Source of the DNA: Myxococcales bacterium
GTDB taxonomy: Bacteria > Myxococcota_A > Polyangia > Fen-1088
Reading direction: 5' to 3'
DNA: 54,477 bases
Assembly (NCBI GenBank): GCA_003158455.1
Contig: PMJO01000165.1
Span: 20,941-75,417, forward strand
The notes beneath the pieces were generated by a model. It saw nothing but the letters and a program-made list of their open reading frames with translations, did not search any database and had not been told where the DNA came from. Shown here piece after piece: positions 35,652 through 43,964 of the stretch (positions within the stretch are counted from its first letter, which is position 1; every line of letters begins with the position of its first letter). A program made the position numbers and the translations under genes.

Positions 35652-37010
35652 ATGATGCAGATTGAGAAGGGCATCGACAAGATCGTCAAGACCATCCGGC
35701 TCATGATCCTGGACCAGCCGGGCTATTTGGGTCGCGTCGCCACCGCGGTCGGCAATGCCGGCGGCAACATCACTGACCTGCACCTGGTTTCCTACGGGGT
35801 CGAGTACAACACCCGCGATCTGACCCTGTTCATCGACGACGAGGCGCAGCTGCAGGAGGTGCTGGCCGAGATCGGCAAGGTCCAGGGCGTGATCATCTCA
35901 GAGATCATCGACCCGGTCCTGGAAATGCACCGGGGCGGCAAGATCCAGGTCACCGGCCGGTTTCCGCTCGACGGCCTGGCGACCTTGCGCAAGATCTACA
36001 CCCCCGGCGTGGCCAAGGTGTGCAAGCTGATCGAGCAGACGCCCGAGCTGAAGTACGAGTACACAACCATTGGGAACACGGTGGCCATCGTCACCAACGG
36101 CACGGCCATTTTGGGCCTGGGCGACATCGGGCCAGTGGCCGGCATGCCGGTGATGGAGGGAAAAGCGGTCCTCTTCGCTGCCCTGGCCGGCATCAACGGC
36201 GTGCCCATCCTGCTGGCGAGCAAGGACACCGAAGAGATCATCCGCACCGTCTCGATCATCGCGCCCTCGTTCGGCGCCATCAAGCTGGAGGACATCAAGG
36301 CGCCAGAGTGCTTCGAGATCGAGAGGCGCCTTGATGAGATGCTGGACATTCCGGTCATGCACGATGACCAGCACGGCACCGCCACCGTGGCTCTGGCCGC
36401 GCTGCTCAATGCCACGAAATACGTGGGCAAACCCTTCCGTAACGACTGCGTCGGCGTGGTGGGGCTGGGCGCCGCCGGCATCGGTATTACGAAACTACTT
36501 GTCGCCTACGGTGCCAAGCGCATGGTGGGAACCGACCTCAACCCAGGCGCGATGGAGATCTTCGCGAAAGCGGGCGGCACGCCCATGTCGCTTGACGAGG
36601 TCATGCGGACCGCGGACATCGTGATTGGCGTGACCGGCGCGGCCGGTCTGCTCAAGCCCACCATGATCCGCAAGGGGCAGATCATCCTGGCGATGTCCAA
36701 CCCGCGCCCCGAGATCTCGCCCGAGGACGCGCGCAATGCCGGCGCGGCCTTCGCCGCCGACGGTCGTAGCGTGAACAACGGCCTGGCCTTCCCCGGCATC
36801 TTCCGCGGCGCGCTCAACGCCCGCGCCCACTCGATCTGCAACCGCATGAAGATCGCCGCCGCGCGCACCATCGCATCCTTCGCCGCCACCGGCGAACTGG
36901 TGCCATCGATGCTGAATCTGGACATGCACAAGGCGGTGGCCCAGGCGGTGGAACGCGCCGCCTTCGAGGCCGGCGTGGCCCGCGCCCGTAGCGCAGACTT
37001 GCCCGAATAG
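35652..37010 (+). CDS. NAD(P)-dependent malic enzyme with N-terminal ACT domain
   Basis: Malic enzyme decarboxylates malate to pyruvate with reduction of NAD(P). GCAGGAG precedes a double ATG (35652, 35655), which is preferred to the upstream ATG at 35628. The 452-residue product has an ACT domain (about 1-80: IRLMILDQPGYLGRVATAVG), a common amino-acid-binding regulatory fold. The malic domain follows (YTPGVAKVC, TNGTAILGLGDIGP, GKAVLFAALAGIN, HDDQHGTATV) and then the NAD-binding domain (VVGLGAAGIGITKLL). Length and motifs fit the short bacterial malic enzymes. It stands alone, without a clear operon. Confidence 0.93.
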   Translation: MMQIEKGIDKIVKTIRLMILDQPGYLGRVATAVGNAGGNITDLHLVSYGVEYNTRDLTLFIDDEAQLQEVLAEIGKVQGVIISEIIDPVLEMHRGGKIQVTGRFPLDGLATLRKIYTPGVAKVCKLIEQTPELKYEYTTIGNTVAIVTNGTAILGLGDIGPVAGMPVMEGKAVLFAALAGINGVPILLASKDTEEIIRTVSIIAPSFGAIKLEDIKAPECFEIERRLDEMLDIPVMHDDQHGTATVALAALLNATKYVGKPFRNDCVGVVGLGAAGIGITKLLVAYGAKRMVGTDLNPGAMEIFAKAGGTPMSLDEVMRTADIVIGVTGAAGLLKPTMIRKGQIILAMSNPRPEISPEDARNAGAAFAADGRSVNNGLAFPGIFRGALNARAHSICNRMKIAAARTIASFAATGELVPSMLNLDMHKAVAQAVERAAFEAGVARARSADLPE

Positions 37011-37042
37011 ATTGGGCCGGATCGCGGCTGAGCAGGGTCGTG

Positions 37043-38218
37043 TTACTGAACCCAATCGCTGGTTGCTTTGGCGGCAAGCCAGTTCTTCACCACCGTGCCG
37101 AAATCCGTGAGTTGCGTGAGCCCGCCGTCCGAGAAGATGTTCGGCAGCCAGCTATTGTCTGTGACCCATGCCGTCCAGCTCGCACCGTAGGTGTCGACGA
37201 GCGTCTCGAAGTCTGTTCCGTAGGTCGTGCTCGACGTGCCCATCGTGCGGTCGCTGCCGTTCAGAACGTACCCCCACTCGGTGATGAACACCGGCGCTTT
37301 TGCCACAGCAGTGGTCACTTGACTCTTGAAGGTCGCGTTCCAATTGCCCGGATAGATATGGGCGGTGTACATCAAGTTGGTTCCTGTCGGCGGATTACTG
37401 GCTGCGTCGCCGGGGCGTTGGTCGTAGATCGTGGATGGAACGATGATAACGTTGTTGGGCGCTGCCGCGCGAATGTGTTCGATCCAGCCCTGCACAACGG
37501 GCTTTAGAGTGGTCCACGATGCGGAGGTGTCGATTGGTTCGTTGAAAGGTTCGTAAATGACGTTGGGGTAGCCCGCAAATTGCGGGGCGATGTCGGCCCA
37601 GAATGTCGTCGCATCGGCTGCCGACGTTCCTGTGGTGGCGTTGTCGATCTGATGGTAATCGATGATGACGTACAGGTTCTTGCTGGTGGCGTAGTCAACC
37701 GCTGGCTTGAGCACCTTGCTAACGTAGTCGCCTGCCGACATTGGAGTGGTTGGGGTGCAGCTTGTGCTCGGGCCGCTTCCGACTGGGTAGGGCAACGGCG
37801 AGCAAGTTGGGTATCCCGCGTTGTAGTCGATCTTCGGGTACACTGGCAGGCGCACCACGTGGCCTTGTACGCCCGCGGCAGCTACCTTGTCCAGTCGGGT
37901 CGTGATCGCCGTGGCGCTATTGCCACCATAGGCGTAGAGCGCACCAATGTCGATCAATGCCGATCCGCGCAGGACGATGGTCTTGCCAGTCGGGTCTTGC
38001 AATGTGGTGCCATTGACGGTGAGCGCGGGCAAGCTGCCGTGGTTTCCGCCAGGGCCAGTAGCCCCGCCCGTGCCCGTTGTCCCGCCCGTGAGTACGCCGC
38101 CCGTTCCGCTGCCGCCAGCTTCGGTCGAGCCTCCTTCGCTCGGGGGGGCTTGTGCGCAACCAGACATATAGGCTGCGCACAAGATCACTATTTCAACAAA
38201 GTTATTGCCACTCTTCAT
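37043..38218 (-). CDS. Glycoside hydrolase family 5 lipoprotein (cellulase-like)
   Basis: This 391-residue secreted lipoprotein starts at ATG 38218 (an in-frame GTG lies at 38221), with an AAAGG site upstream. A signal ends in C (AAYMSGC). A Gly/Thr-rich linker of about 35 residues precedes a GH5 TIM barrel: GSALIDIGALYAYGG, VVRLPV, VIIDYHQ, the catalytic acid/base in VIYEPFNEP and the nucleophile Glu in VFITEWGYV. GH5 enzymes cut beta-1,4-glucans, mannans and related polymers; the exact substrate cannot be read. It is convergent with the malic enzyme, 32 bases apart. Confidence 0.9.
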   Translation of the reverse strand: MKSGNNFVEIVILCAAYMSGCAQAPPSEGGSTEAGGSGTGGVLTGGTTGTGGATGPGGNHGSLPALTVNGTTLQDPTGKTIVLRGSALIDIGALYAYGGNSATAITTRLDKVAAAGVQGHVVRLPVYPKIDYNAGYPTCSPLPYPVGSGPSTSCTPTTPMSAGDYVSKVLKPAVDYATSKNLYVIIDYHQIDNATTGTSAADATTFWADIAPQFAGYPNVIYEPFNEPIDTSASWTTLKPVVQGWIEHIRAAAPNNVIIVPSTIYDQRPGDAASNPPTGTNLMYTAHIYPGNWNATFKSQVTTAVAKAPVFITEWGYVLNGSDRTMGTSSTTYGTDFETLVDTYGASWTAWVTDNSWLPNIFSDGGLTQLTDFGTVVKNWLAAKATSDWVQ

Positions 38219-38631
38219 CACACGACCTTTCTAGGATGGTTCGTCGTAGGTCGGTGGTATGGTGACGTCTGGTTGGCATTTCGTCAACAAGTGGGGAGCT
38301 GATCCCAAGCTCTACATGGTCACGCGGATCATGGCATCGCTGCCAACGATCGTGCGGCGATACCCAAAGCCAAGGGCACTCGATGGCTGACTTAGGGCAC
38401 CCGAGGGACTAGCGGAGGACGACGCCCGGCTGAAGCTCAAGCATGGGGCCAGCCCCACATGAGGGCGAGGAAATACGACTGAGCCGGCGGCGCGCCAGGA
38501 AGTCCAGCCATGCTGCCCGGCCAGTCATCACGGGATCACTCATTCGGGACGTGGATTTGCGAATTGACGAAAATCCAGTTCCGTAGCTAGTCTCGTGCCC
38601 ATGAAGAGGGCCTTGCTTCCGTTTCGGAGCA
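38219..38631. other. Intergenic stretch holding a deacetylase 3'-end fragment
   Basis: Apart from the fragment annotated at 38396-38509, this gap contains a 43-codon plus-strand frame (38259-38390) that has no ribosome site and no recognisable product. It is not called as a gene. The GH5 promoter probably lies at the left end. Confidence 0.4.
38396..38509 (-). pseudogene. Fragment of the deacetylase-like gene 3' end (copy 1)
   Basis: About 114 bases match the last 30 or so codons and the stop region of the gene at 46833 (WLDFLARRRLSRI, then LELQPGVVLR). Identity is high up to the sequence CCAGCCAT at its right edge, where it diverges abruptly. It cannot encode a function alone and marks one of three copies of this segment in 9 kb. 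Confidence 0.8.
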
Positions 38632-38805
38632 ATGGCGGAGGTGCCTCCGGATGCCACGCCCGTGCCGAGCCTGGGCCTGTTGGTGGAGGCGCTGCGCCGC
38701 ACGCGCGGCCGCAACGTGACCTTCCTGCTCGACGGCGACGCGCACGAGGCGGGCGAGCTGATCGTCTGGCCGGGCCGCAAGGTCCCCGGCACCCCGTCGC
38801 CCTGA
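38632..38805 (+). CDS. Possible small ORF of 57 codons
   Basis: ATG 38632 follows CGGAGCA, a weak ribosome site. The product begins MAEVPPDATPVPSLGLLVEA and contains GRNVTFLLDGDAHEAGELI. It has high third-position GC and no signal peptide or membrane segment. It is not recognised. It may be a remnant of a larger protein or a spurious frame just upstream of the lipoprotein gene. Confidence 0.25.
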   Translation: MAEVPPDATPVPSLGLLVEALRRTRGRNVTFLLDGDAHEAGELIVWPGRKVPGTPSP

Positions 38806-38849
38806 GCGGCGACGCTTTCGCGCGGCGCCGGCTCGTCTATCATCACCGC

Positions 38850-40184
38850 GTGCGGCTTCGCTTCGTGTTGTGGTTGACCGTCGGGGCTTTGTCTGGCGGG
38901 AGCGTCGGGTGCGGAGGTGGGCACGCCAGCGGTGCTGATGCGTCGGGAACCGGCGGCGGCGCAGGCAGCGAAGGCGGGACCACGGACACGGGCGGCGTTG
39001 CGGGCATTACCGGCACGGGCGGGACTACCAGCGCAACGGAGACAGGCGGCATCGCGGGCGCGTCGGGCACGGGCGGGCAGGGCGGCACGGGAACGGCGGG
39101 CACGACCGGCGCCGCGGGGACGAGCGGTGGCGGCGGTGCGAGCGGCGCTGGCGGACAGCTCGCGCCCCAATGCACGCAAACGATCATCGACCTCCCCGGC
39201 ACGGCGCTTCCGCCGCCGACGCTGGTGCCGACGAACGACGGGATCGCAGTGGTCTGGATGAACATGACGGGCCGCACTCTGCAAGGCGGCCGCATCGTCG
39301 GTGGGGCGTTCACCAGCAACTGGATGTCGACGTTCATGGTCAGTAGCACGACGGTCCCCGCGACCTGGAACGGAACCGATCTGGCGCTGACGTACATCAC
39401 GCCCGACGCCGACAAGCCCGTCGTCAACCTCATCACCGTGGCCGCCGACGGCTCGGTGACGTCCGGACCGTTTCCGCTGCCGGGCAATTCCGGGCTGCCC
39501 GTCGCCGTCGCATGGAATGGCAGTGAGTACGGGCTGGCGTGGTCGGATCTGACAACGGTGACGTTCCTGCGCGTCGGGACCGACGGCGGCATCCGCGACA
39601 GCAAGGTCCTCGACGGATTCCGATCGCCGCCGAGCGTTCAATGGGACGGCGCCGCCTGGCTCGTTGCCTCCGCGATGATCTGGACCATCAACGAGCCTGC
39701 GCGCCTCGACGTCACACGCCTCGATACGACCCTCACGTCGCTGGGAAAGCAGAGCACGCCGACGACGGGCGCCCTGCGCGCCGCGCAGGTGATCGAGGTC
39801 GGTAACACGATCTTCGCCGCGTTCGGCAACTCCAACGAGGTCAGGTTCGCGCGCTTCGATCGCGGGCTGACCAGCGCGCCGGTCGCGGCGCCGCTGACCG
39901 CGCCGCCCCAGATGGGGGCAATCGGTATCGGATCCCGCGGCGCGACGCTCGGGATCGCGATGATCACTCAGCCCACGACGCTCGGGTTGTCGACGTATTT
40001 CCTCGAGGTCGATCAGAACGGCCACCTCGTGCGCACGACGCAGCTGCTCGGCTCGAACACAGTGGGCAACCTCGGCTCGCCTCCCGTCTCCGTCGTCCCG
40101 ACGGCCACCGGCTGGGCGATCGCCTGGACCGATTGGACGAACAGCTACTGGGGTGCGAAGGTCAGCCTTCTCGACTGTCCCTGA
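38850..40184 (+). CDS. Secreted lipoprotein with Gly-rich linker and beta-propeller-like repeats
   Basis: GTG 38850 is chosen because it starts a lipoprotein signal (FVLWLTVGALSGGSVGC); the frame is open upstream without a signal. The 444-residue product has a Gly/Thr/Ser linker of about 80 residues, then a domain with recurring short strands (GIAVVWMNMTG, DLALTYITPDADK, YGLAWSDLTTV, GAAWLVASAM, GWAIAWTDWTN). The repeated 'x-A-x-x-W' strands suggest a beta-propeller or similar beta-repeat fold. There is no catalytic signature. It shares the N-terminal plan of the other lipoproteins in this window. Confidence 0.7.
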   Translation: MRLRFVLWLTVGALSGGSVGCGGGHASGADASGTGGGAGSEGGTTDTGGVAGITGTGGTTSATETGGIAGASGTGGQGGTGTAGTTGAAGTSGGGGASGAGGQLAPQCTQTIIDLPGTALPPPTLVPTNDGIAVVWMNMTGRTLQGGRIVGGAFTSNWMSTFMVSSTTVPATWNGTDLALTYITPDADKPVVNLITVAADGSVTSGPFPLPGNSGLPVAVAWNGSEYGLAWSDLTTVTFLRVGTDGGIRDSKVLDGFRSPPSVQWDGAAWLVASAMIWTINEPARLDVTRLDTTLTSLGKQSTPTTGALRAAQVIEVGNTIFAAFGNSNEVRFARFDRGLTSAPVAAPLTAPPQMGAIGIGSRGATLGIAMITQPTTLGLSTYFLEVDQNGHLVRTTQLLGSNTVGNLGSPPVSVVPTATGWAIAWTDWTNSYWGAKVSLLDCP

Positions 40185-40514
40185 CCACCGCGGACAGGGT
40201 CCGGAAAACCTATACTGCGCCGGGCCCTCGAGAGCCTCCGCAAGGTGCATAACCGTTTCGATGGGGGTATTTCCGGTGCGAGGACCCCTTCGTCGCCGCG
40301 CCGCCACGCCATCGCGCGCGCCTGGACGCGTCGGCGGACTCCGCTGCCGCGCGCCTTGTCCGGCCACCCGCCCCGGCATCGACCGGGTCCGGATCACTGG
40401 CGATGCGCCCACAAACGCAACCTCGGTGGGGAACTATCGAGGATCTTAACACCCGGCACGAAAGAGGCGATCGCCTTATTTTGACGGGCGGGATCTCCGG
40501 GCCATGATCCAGCA
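40185..40514. other. Gap between two lipoprotein genes
   Basis: No convincing gene was found. The stretch includes a 29-base sequence at 40343-40371 that matches 46479-46507 in 28 of 29 positions. The latter lies upstream of an IS91-type transposase fragment. Antisense open frames here have no recognisable product. Confidence 0.4.
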
Positions 40515-41276
40515 ATGAACCGCCGTTTCGCTCTTCTCAGCATGGTCGCCCTTGCGGGGTGCAACAGCCAGTCGGGGCCGTTGACTCAAACCGAGTATTG
40601 CAACCAATACGCACAGGATGTGTGTGCCGGAGTCGTGCCTGCGTGCCTCATGACGGAGACCGATTGCACGGCCGCCCGTCTCACCGAGTGCACCCAAGTG
40701 GGGCAGAGGAACGCAGGCCTGAACCGAAAGTTCATCCCTGCCAACGCGGAAGCCTGTCTCAGCAAGGTGAGCGCGAACTACAGCAAGCTGAACCAAGGCG
40801 CGGTTGCCCTTGACGCGGCGGACTACCAGGCCATGAACCAGGCTTGCAGCAACGTCTATCGGGGAACGGCCATCGCCAACGATCTATGCCCTAACGGCGC
40901 CGATGCCGATTGCATAAACGACCTGGTCTGCGACAAGGGCTATTGCGGGACAGCGAGACTGGTCGCGCAGGCGGGCCTTGGTTGCGCCAATATCGGGGAG
41001 TACTGTTCGCAGGGCCTCTACTGCAGCAACGCCACCGGTATCTATTTTTGTACGAGCAAAGTGGGCCTGGGTGGCGCATGCGGAGATTCTCTTCCTTGCA
41101 TGGAGAACCTACGCTGCTCGGCGGGGATCTGCGACGTGCAGCTTGGAATCGGCGAGGTCTGCTCCGTCGATCAGGACTGCGGCAGCGGTTTTTGCGAACC
41201 CTACGCGGCCCTGTGTGCACAGGACATACGCTTCGCCCGCGGCACCGCCGCTTGCAACTTCATGAGCGGCACCTGA
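40515..41276 (+). CDS. Cys-rich secreted lipoprotein
   Basis: This 253-residue product has a short lipoprotein signal (FALLSMVALAGC). The first half is helical with spaced cysteines (YCNQYAQDVCAGVVPAC). The second half is a chain of Cys-rich modules (CPNGADADCINDLVCDKGYC, SQGLYCSNATG, CMENLRCSAGICD, CSVDQDCGSGFC) like the Dickkopf-type or EGF-like disulfide modules common in myxobacterial lipoproteins. No function is known. A short GC-rich inverted repeat (GCCGGC at 41292 and 41303) follows the stop but has no T-run, so a terminator is not called. Confidence 0.75.
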   Translation: MNRRFALLSMVALAGCNSQSGPLTQTEYCNQYAQDVCAGVVPACLMTETDCTAARLTECTQVGQRNAGLNRKFIPANAEACLSKVSANYSKLNQGAVALDAADYQAMNQACSNVYRGTAIANDLCPNGADADCINDLVCDKGYCGTARLVAQAGLGCANIGEYCSQGLYCSNATGIYFCTSKVGLGGACGDSLPCMENLRCSAGICDVQLGIGEVCSVDQDCGSGFCEPYAALCAQDIRFARGTAACNFMSGT

Positions 41277-41395
41277 TCGCTTGAGGTTGGAGCCGGCTCT
41301 CCGCCGGCGAGGTTCATGTCCAGTAGGGGGTCACTCTTCTATTCTCGTAGCTGTACTCTGGGTCGCTCTGGCACTCGCTGTCACCTGTGTACCTT

Positions 41396-41674
41396 CTACG
41401 CCCTCGGGTTGGCGTTGGCGGTAGGCGTAGCTCGCGCACATTCCGCCCACGCCCCGCCCTCACGGTTGCTCGAAGGCCCCGGACAGACGATTTCAAAGCC
41501 GAAGGTTTTTCTCAGAAGTTCTGCCCACGGGATGTACTTCGACTTGCCAGCGGGCTTGCCCTTGTCGTGGGCGGGGGTGGGCTCGGTGAGCGCGGGAACG
41601 ACTTCGCTGCGTGAGGTAGCGTGCGACGAAAGTACGCCAGAATATCGCCTGAGATTCCACTTCGGAGGAGGCAC
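41396..41674 (-). pseudogene. C-terminal fragment of an IS91-family transposase
   Basis: The first 70 or so codons encode PPPKWNLRRYSGVLSSHATS and KSKYIPWAELLRKTFGFEIV, then CPG. These match the conserved C-terminus of IS91-type transposases (PPPRxxxxRYxGVLAP, then WAELLxRxFxxD and a Cys motif). The frame then becomes nonsense, so the zinc-binding end is lost. The N-terminal part of such a transposase lies in the same orientation at 45776-46342. Confidence 0.7.
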
Positions 41675-41709
41675 CCCAAATAGAGGTGACGATCGGGCCC
41701 AATATGAAC

Positions 41710-42735
41710 CTAGCGGAGGACGACGCCCGTCTGAAGCTCAAGCACGGGGCCAGCCGCACATGAGGGGGAGGAGATGCGGCTGAGCCGGCGGCGCGCCAGG
41801 AAGTCCAGCCATTGCTCGGCGGAAATCACCTGTACGTTCGCAGCAAGCAAAGGCTTGATCCAGTCCGAGGCCACCGGGAAATAGACCGGGTGGGCGTTGA
41901 TGACCAGCGGGGCCTGCACCGCGGCTGCCCGCGGGAGAAGCTGCGCGATGCGATCCCCCAGAACCACGGCGGCTCTCTTCGCCTCGGCCGGCGACTGGGT
42001 TCGCAGCGAGGTATCGTCGACGGCGGTCGGCTGCTGCAGGATGGGCAGCGCGATCCCCGCCGGGTCGACGAAGCGCACCGGCCGGGCCGCCCAAGAACTC
42101 GGCGCAAGGGCCGGCGCTACCGCACACGGGCAGGAAGTTGAGATCCATCGCAATCCCAGCCCCGGCCTCGGCTGTGGGAACGTCCAAGTATCCGGGCCAG
42201 CGCGCCCAATGGTTGCGCGCTATCAATGGCCGGCTCGCGGTGAGCTCCGCTATCGCCTCAGTCACCCGGCCCACATCGGCGACGGTGCGCAGGGAAGGGT
42301 GCACGCCCAGGCCATGCCCCGCCGCCAGCAACTCGGTCACTGTGTCGCGCGCAAGCGTGGCCGGCTTGCCTGCGCCCAGGTTCAGGTCCGGCGGGGCGCC
42401 GAGGCCGCGGTGGGTGAGCATGAAGGTAGCCCTGAACGAATTCCTCTCCAGCACATCAGCCATGTGCAGGACAAACTCGTCGTCCACGTAGTCCTGATCG
42501 CTGGTCAACACGACAGTGGGGCGGCCAGCAGGCAGGCCCGCGCTGCGGGGCAAAGGGCAGGCGAGCCCAGCGTCCAGCGTAGCCAGCAGATCGTCGATCA
42601 TCTCGTCGGCAAAGGGACTTTCGAGCAACTCAGGCGCCAGCGGTGGGAGAAGATCGATCGGCTGCACAGTCCCATTGTGGTCGCTGTCCTGTCCGACCCG
42701 CGCGGGGTCGTCCTGGCGCAGGGTGTACAGCCAGG
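41710..42735 (-). pseudogene. Truncated, frameshifted copy of the deacetylase-like gene (copy 2)
   Basis: About 1.03 kb nearly identical to 46833-47867, covering roughly the last 340 codons of the NodB-like gene. It lacks five bases present in the full copy (near 42090), which shifts the frame, and it has no 5' part. Homology begins exactly at the stop codon (41710) and ends near 42735, where transposase-like DNA starts. A few dozen scattered substitutions separate the copies, so the duplication is fairly recent but not brand new. Confidence 0.88.
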
Positions 42736-42739
42736 GCGA

Positions 42740-43596
42740 GGAGTTGCAACCTGCACCGGGCAATGGACTTCCTGAAGGCGCACAAGGAACACGTCGAGCG
42801 CGAGGTGTACTTCCACGTGGCGGACCTGATGAACGCTGATGTGGACGTGATCTTCTACGACACAACATCGCTGCAATTCGAAATCGACGAAGAGGATAGC
42901 CGCATCAAGGAAGTCATCGTGGGCGACGGAGCCCGCCGACGGCGGTACGTGGTGTGTGTCAATCCCGTCGAGGCCGAGCGGCAGCGACAGCACCGGCGAG
43001 CTTGCGGCCGAACTCAAGACGCTGCGCAAGCCACGCGCGGCGAAAGCCACTCGAAGCGAACATCCGCGCTTCTCTCGACGCCACGGTTTGCGCGCTACCT
43101 GCGCGCCAGGCCCCTGGGGTGGGCTGAAGATCGACCTGGGCGGGTTCGCAGAGAATCGAAGCTCGACGGCAAATGGGTCATCATCTCGAACGACGATACG
43201 CTTTCCGCCGAAGACCTGGCACTGGGCTACAAGCAACTCATGCGCGTCGAGCAGTGCTGGCACACCGTCAAGGGTGGGCAGCGCACGCGGCCGCTCTTCC
43301 ACTGGACGCCACACCGGAATTGCGCGCACGTCTCACTGTGCGTGCTGGCCCTGCTGGTCGAGCGCATCGCCGAGATCCGCGCGAAGGACACCTGGCGCAA
43401 CCTCCGCGACCAACTCGAAACCATCAAGGTGGTCGAGTACCAACGCGGTGAAGTGCATGTACTGCAGACCACCGAGATCCGTCCCGCCGCAGCCGCACTG
43501 ATTGGCCGCCTGAAGGTCGAGCTGCCACCAAAGATCCACGGGGTCACGCCCAGCAAGACGGCGGCCCCCTCGGAGGCTCTCGCTGCCAGGTCCTGA
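42740..43596 (+). pseudogene. Decayed IS1634/IS4-type DDE transposase
   Basis: The translated pieces match the C-terminal half of IS1634-like transposases: VIFYDTTSLQFE (second catalytic Asp region), RRYVVCVNPVEAER, HSKRTSALLSTPRFARYLRA, LDGKWVIISNDDTLSAEDL and KQLMRVEQCWHTVKG with the downstream HWTPHRNCAHVSLCVLALLVER. The conserved pieces alternate between two frames, so there are several frameshifts between 42960 and 43150. The N-terminus and part of the catalytic core are missing. No terminal inverted repeats were identified. It abuts deacetylase copy 2. Confidence 0.75.
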
Positions 43597-43964
43597 GCCG
43601 GCTGTACAGGCCGGGCGCCTAGTAACACGATAATCACCGCGTCATGTGGCCGATCTGCCTGCGATTACTGTCGAAATGCGGTCTGACGTAACGAGTCTGC
43701 CGTCAAAGTCGGGCGAGAGAAGTCCCTGCGTTTCCCGTGGTGTAACGGTGGTCTTGAAAAATCGCCCCTCGCTCGCGACGCCGCTAGGCTTGAGTTCGAA
43801 CTTCTTGGACAGTGAGAAGAGCTCTATCCGGTGGGGGTGATCTCCACCGAATCAGGATCGATATCGATGCCGACCTCATGATTTTTGGCCTTGCCACTAG
43901 CTTCGAGCGCGTTTCCGCATTGTTCAACGTGCATTGGCAAGACCGTGTGATAGTTGATGGCTGG
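43597..43964. other. Gap after the transposase remnant
   Basis: No gene is called. On the minus strand, the frame of the GIDE/EF-hand gene stays open for about 44 codons beyond its TAA stop (MHVEQCGNALEASGKAKNHE and onward). This could be chance or a former C-terminal extension. Confidence 0.35.

Noticed and set aside
38259-38390. 43-codon plus-strand frame upstream of copy 1
   Set aside because: No ribosome site and no family recognised, so not called as a gene.
38409-40412. Very long (667-codon) minus-strand open frame
   Set aside because: It is antisense to the Gly-rich lipoprotein gene, has Arg/Pro/Gly-biased nonsense composition and no signal or domain. High GC explains the lack of stops.
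41292-41308. GCCGGC inverted repeat after the Cys-rich lipoprotein gene
   Set aside because: Short, itself palindromic and without a T-run. Chance occurrence is likely in GC-rich DNA.
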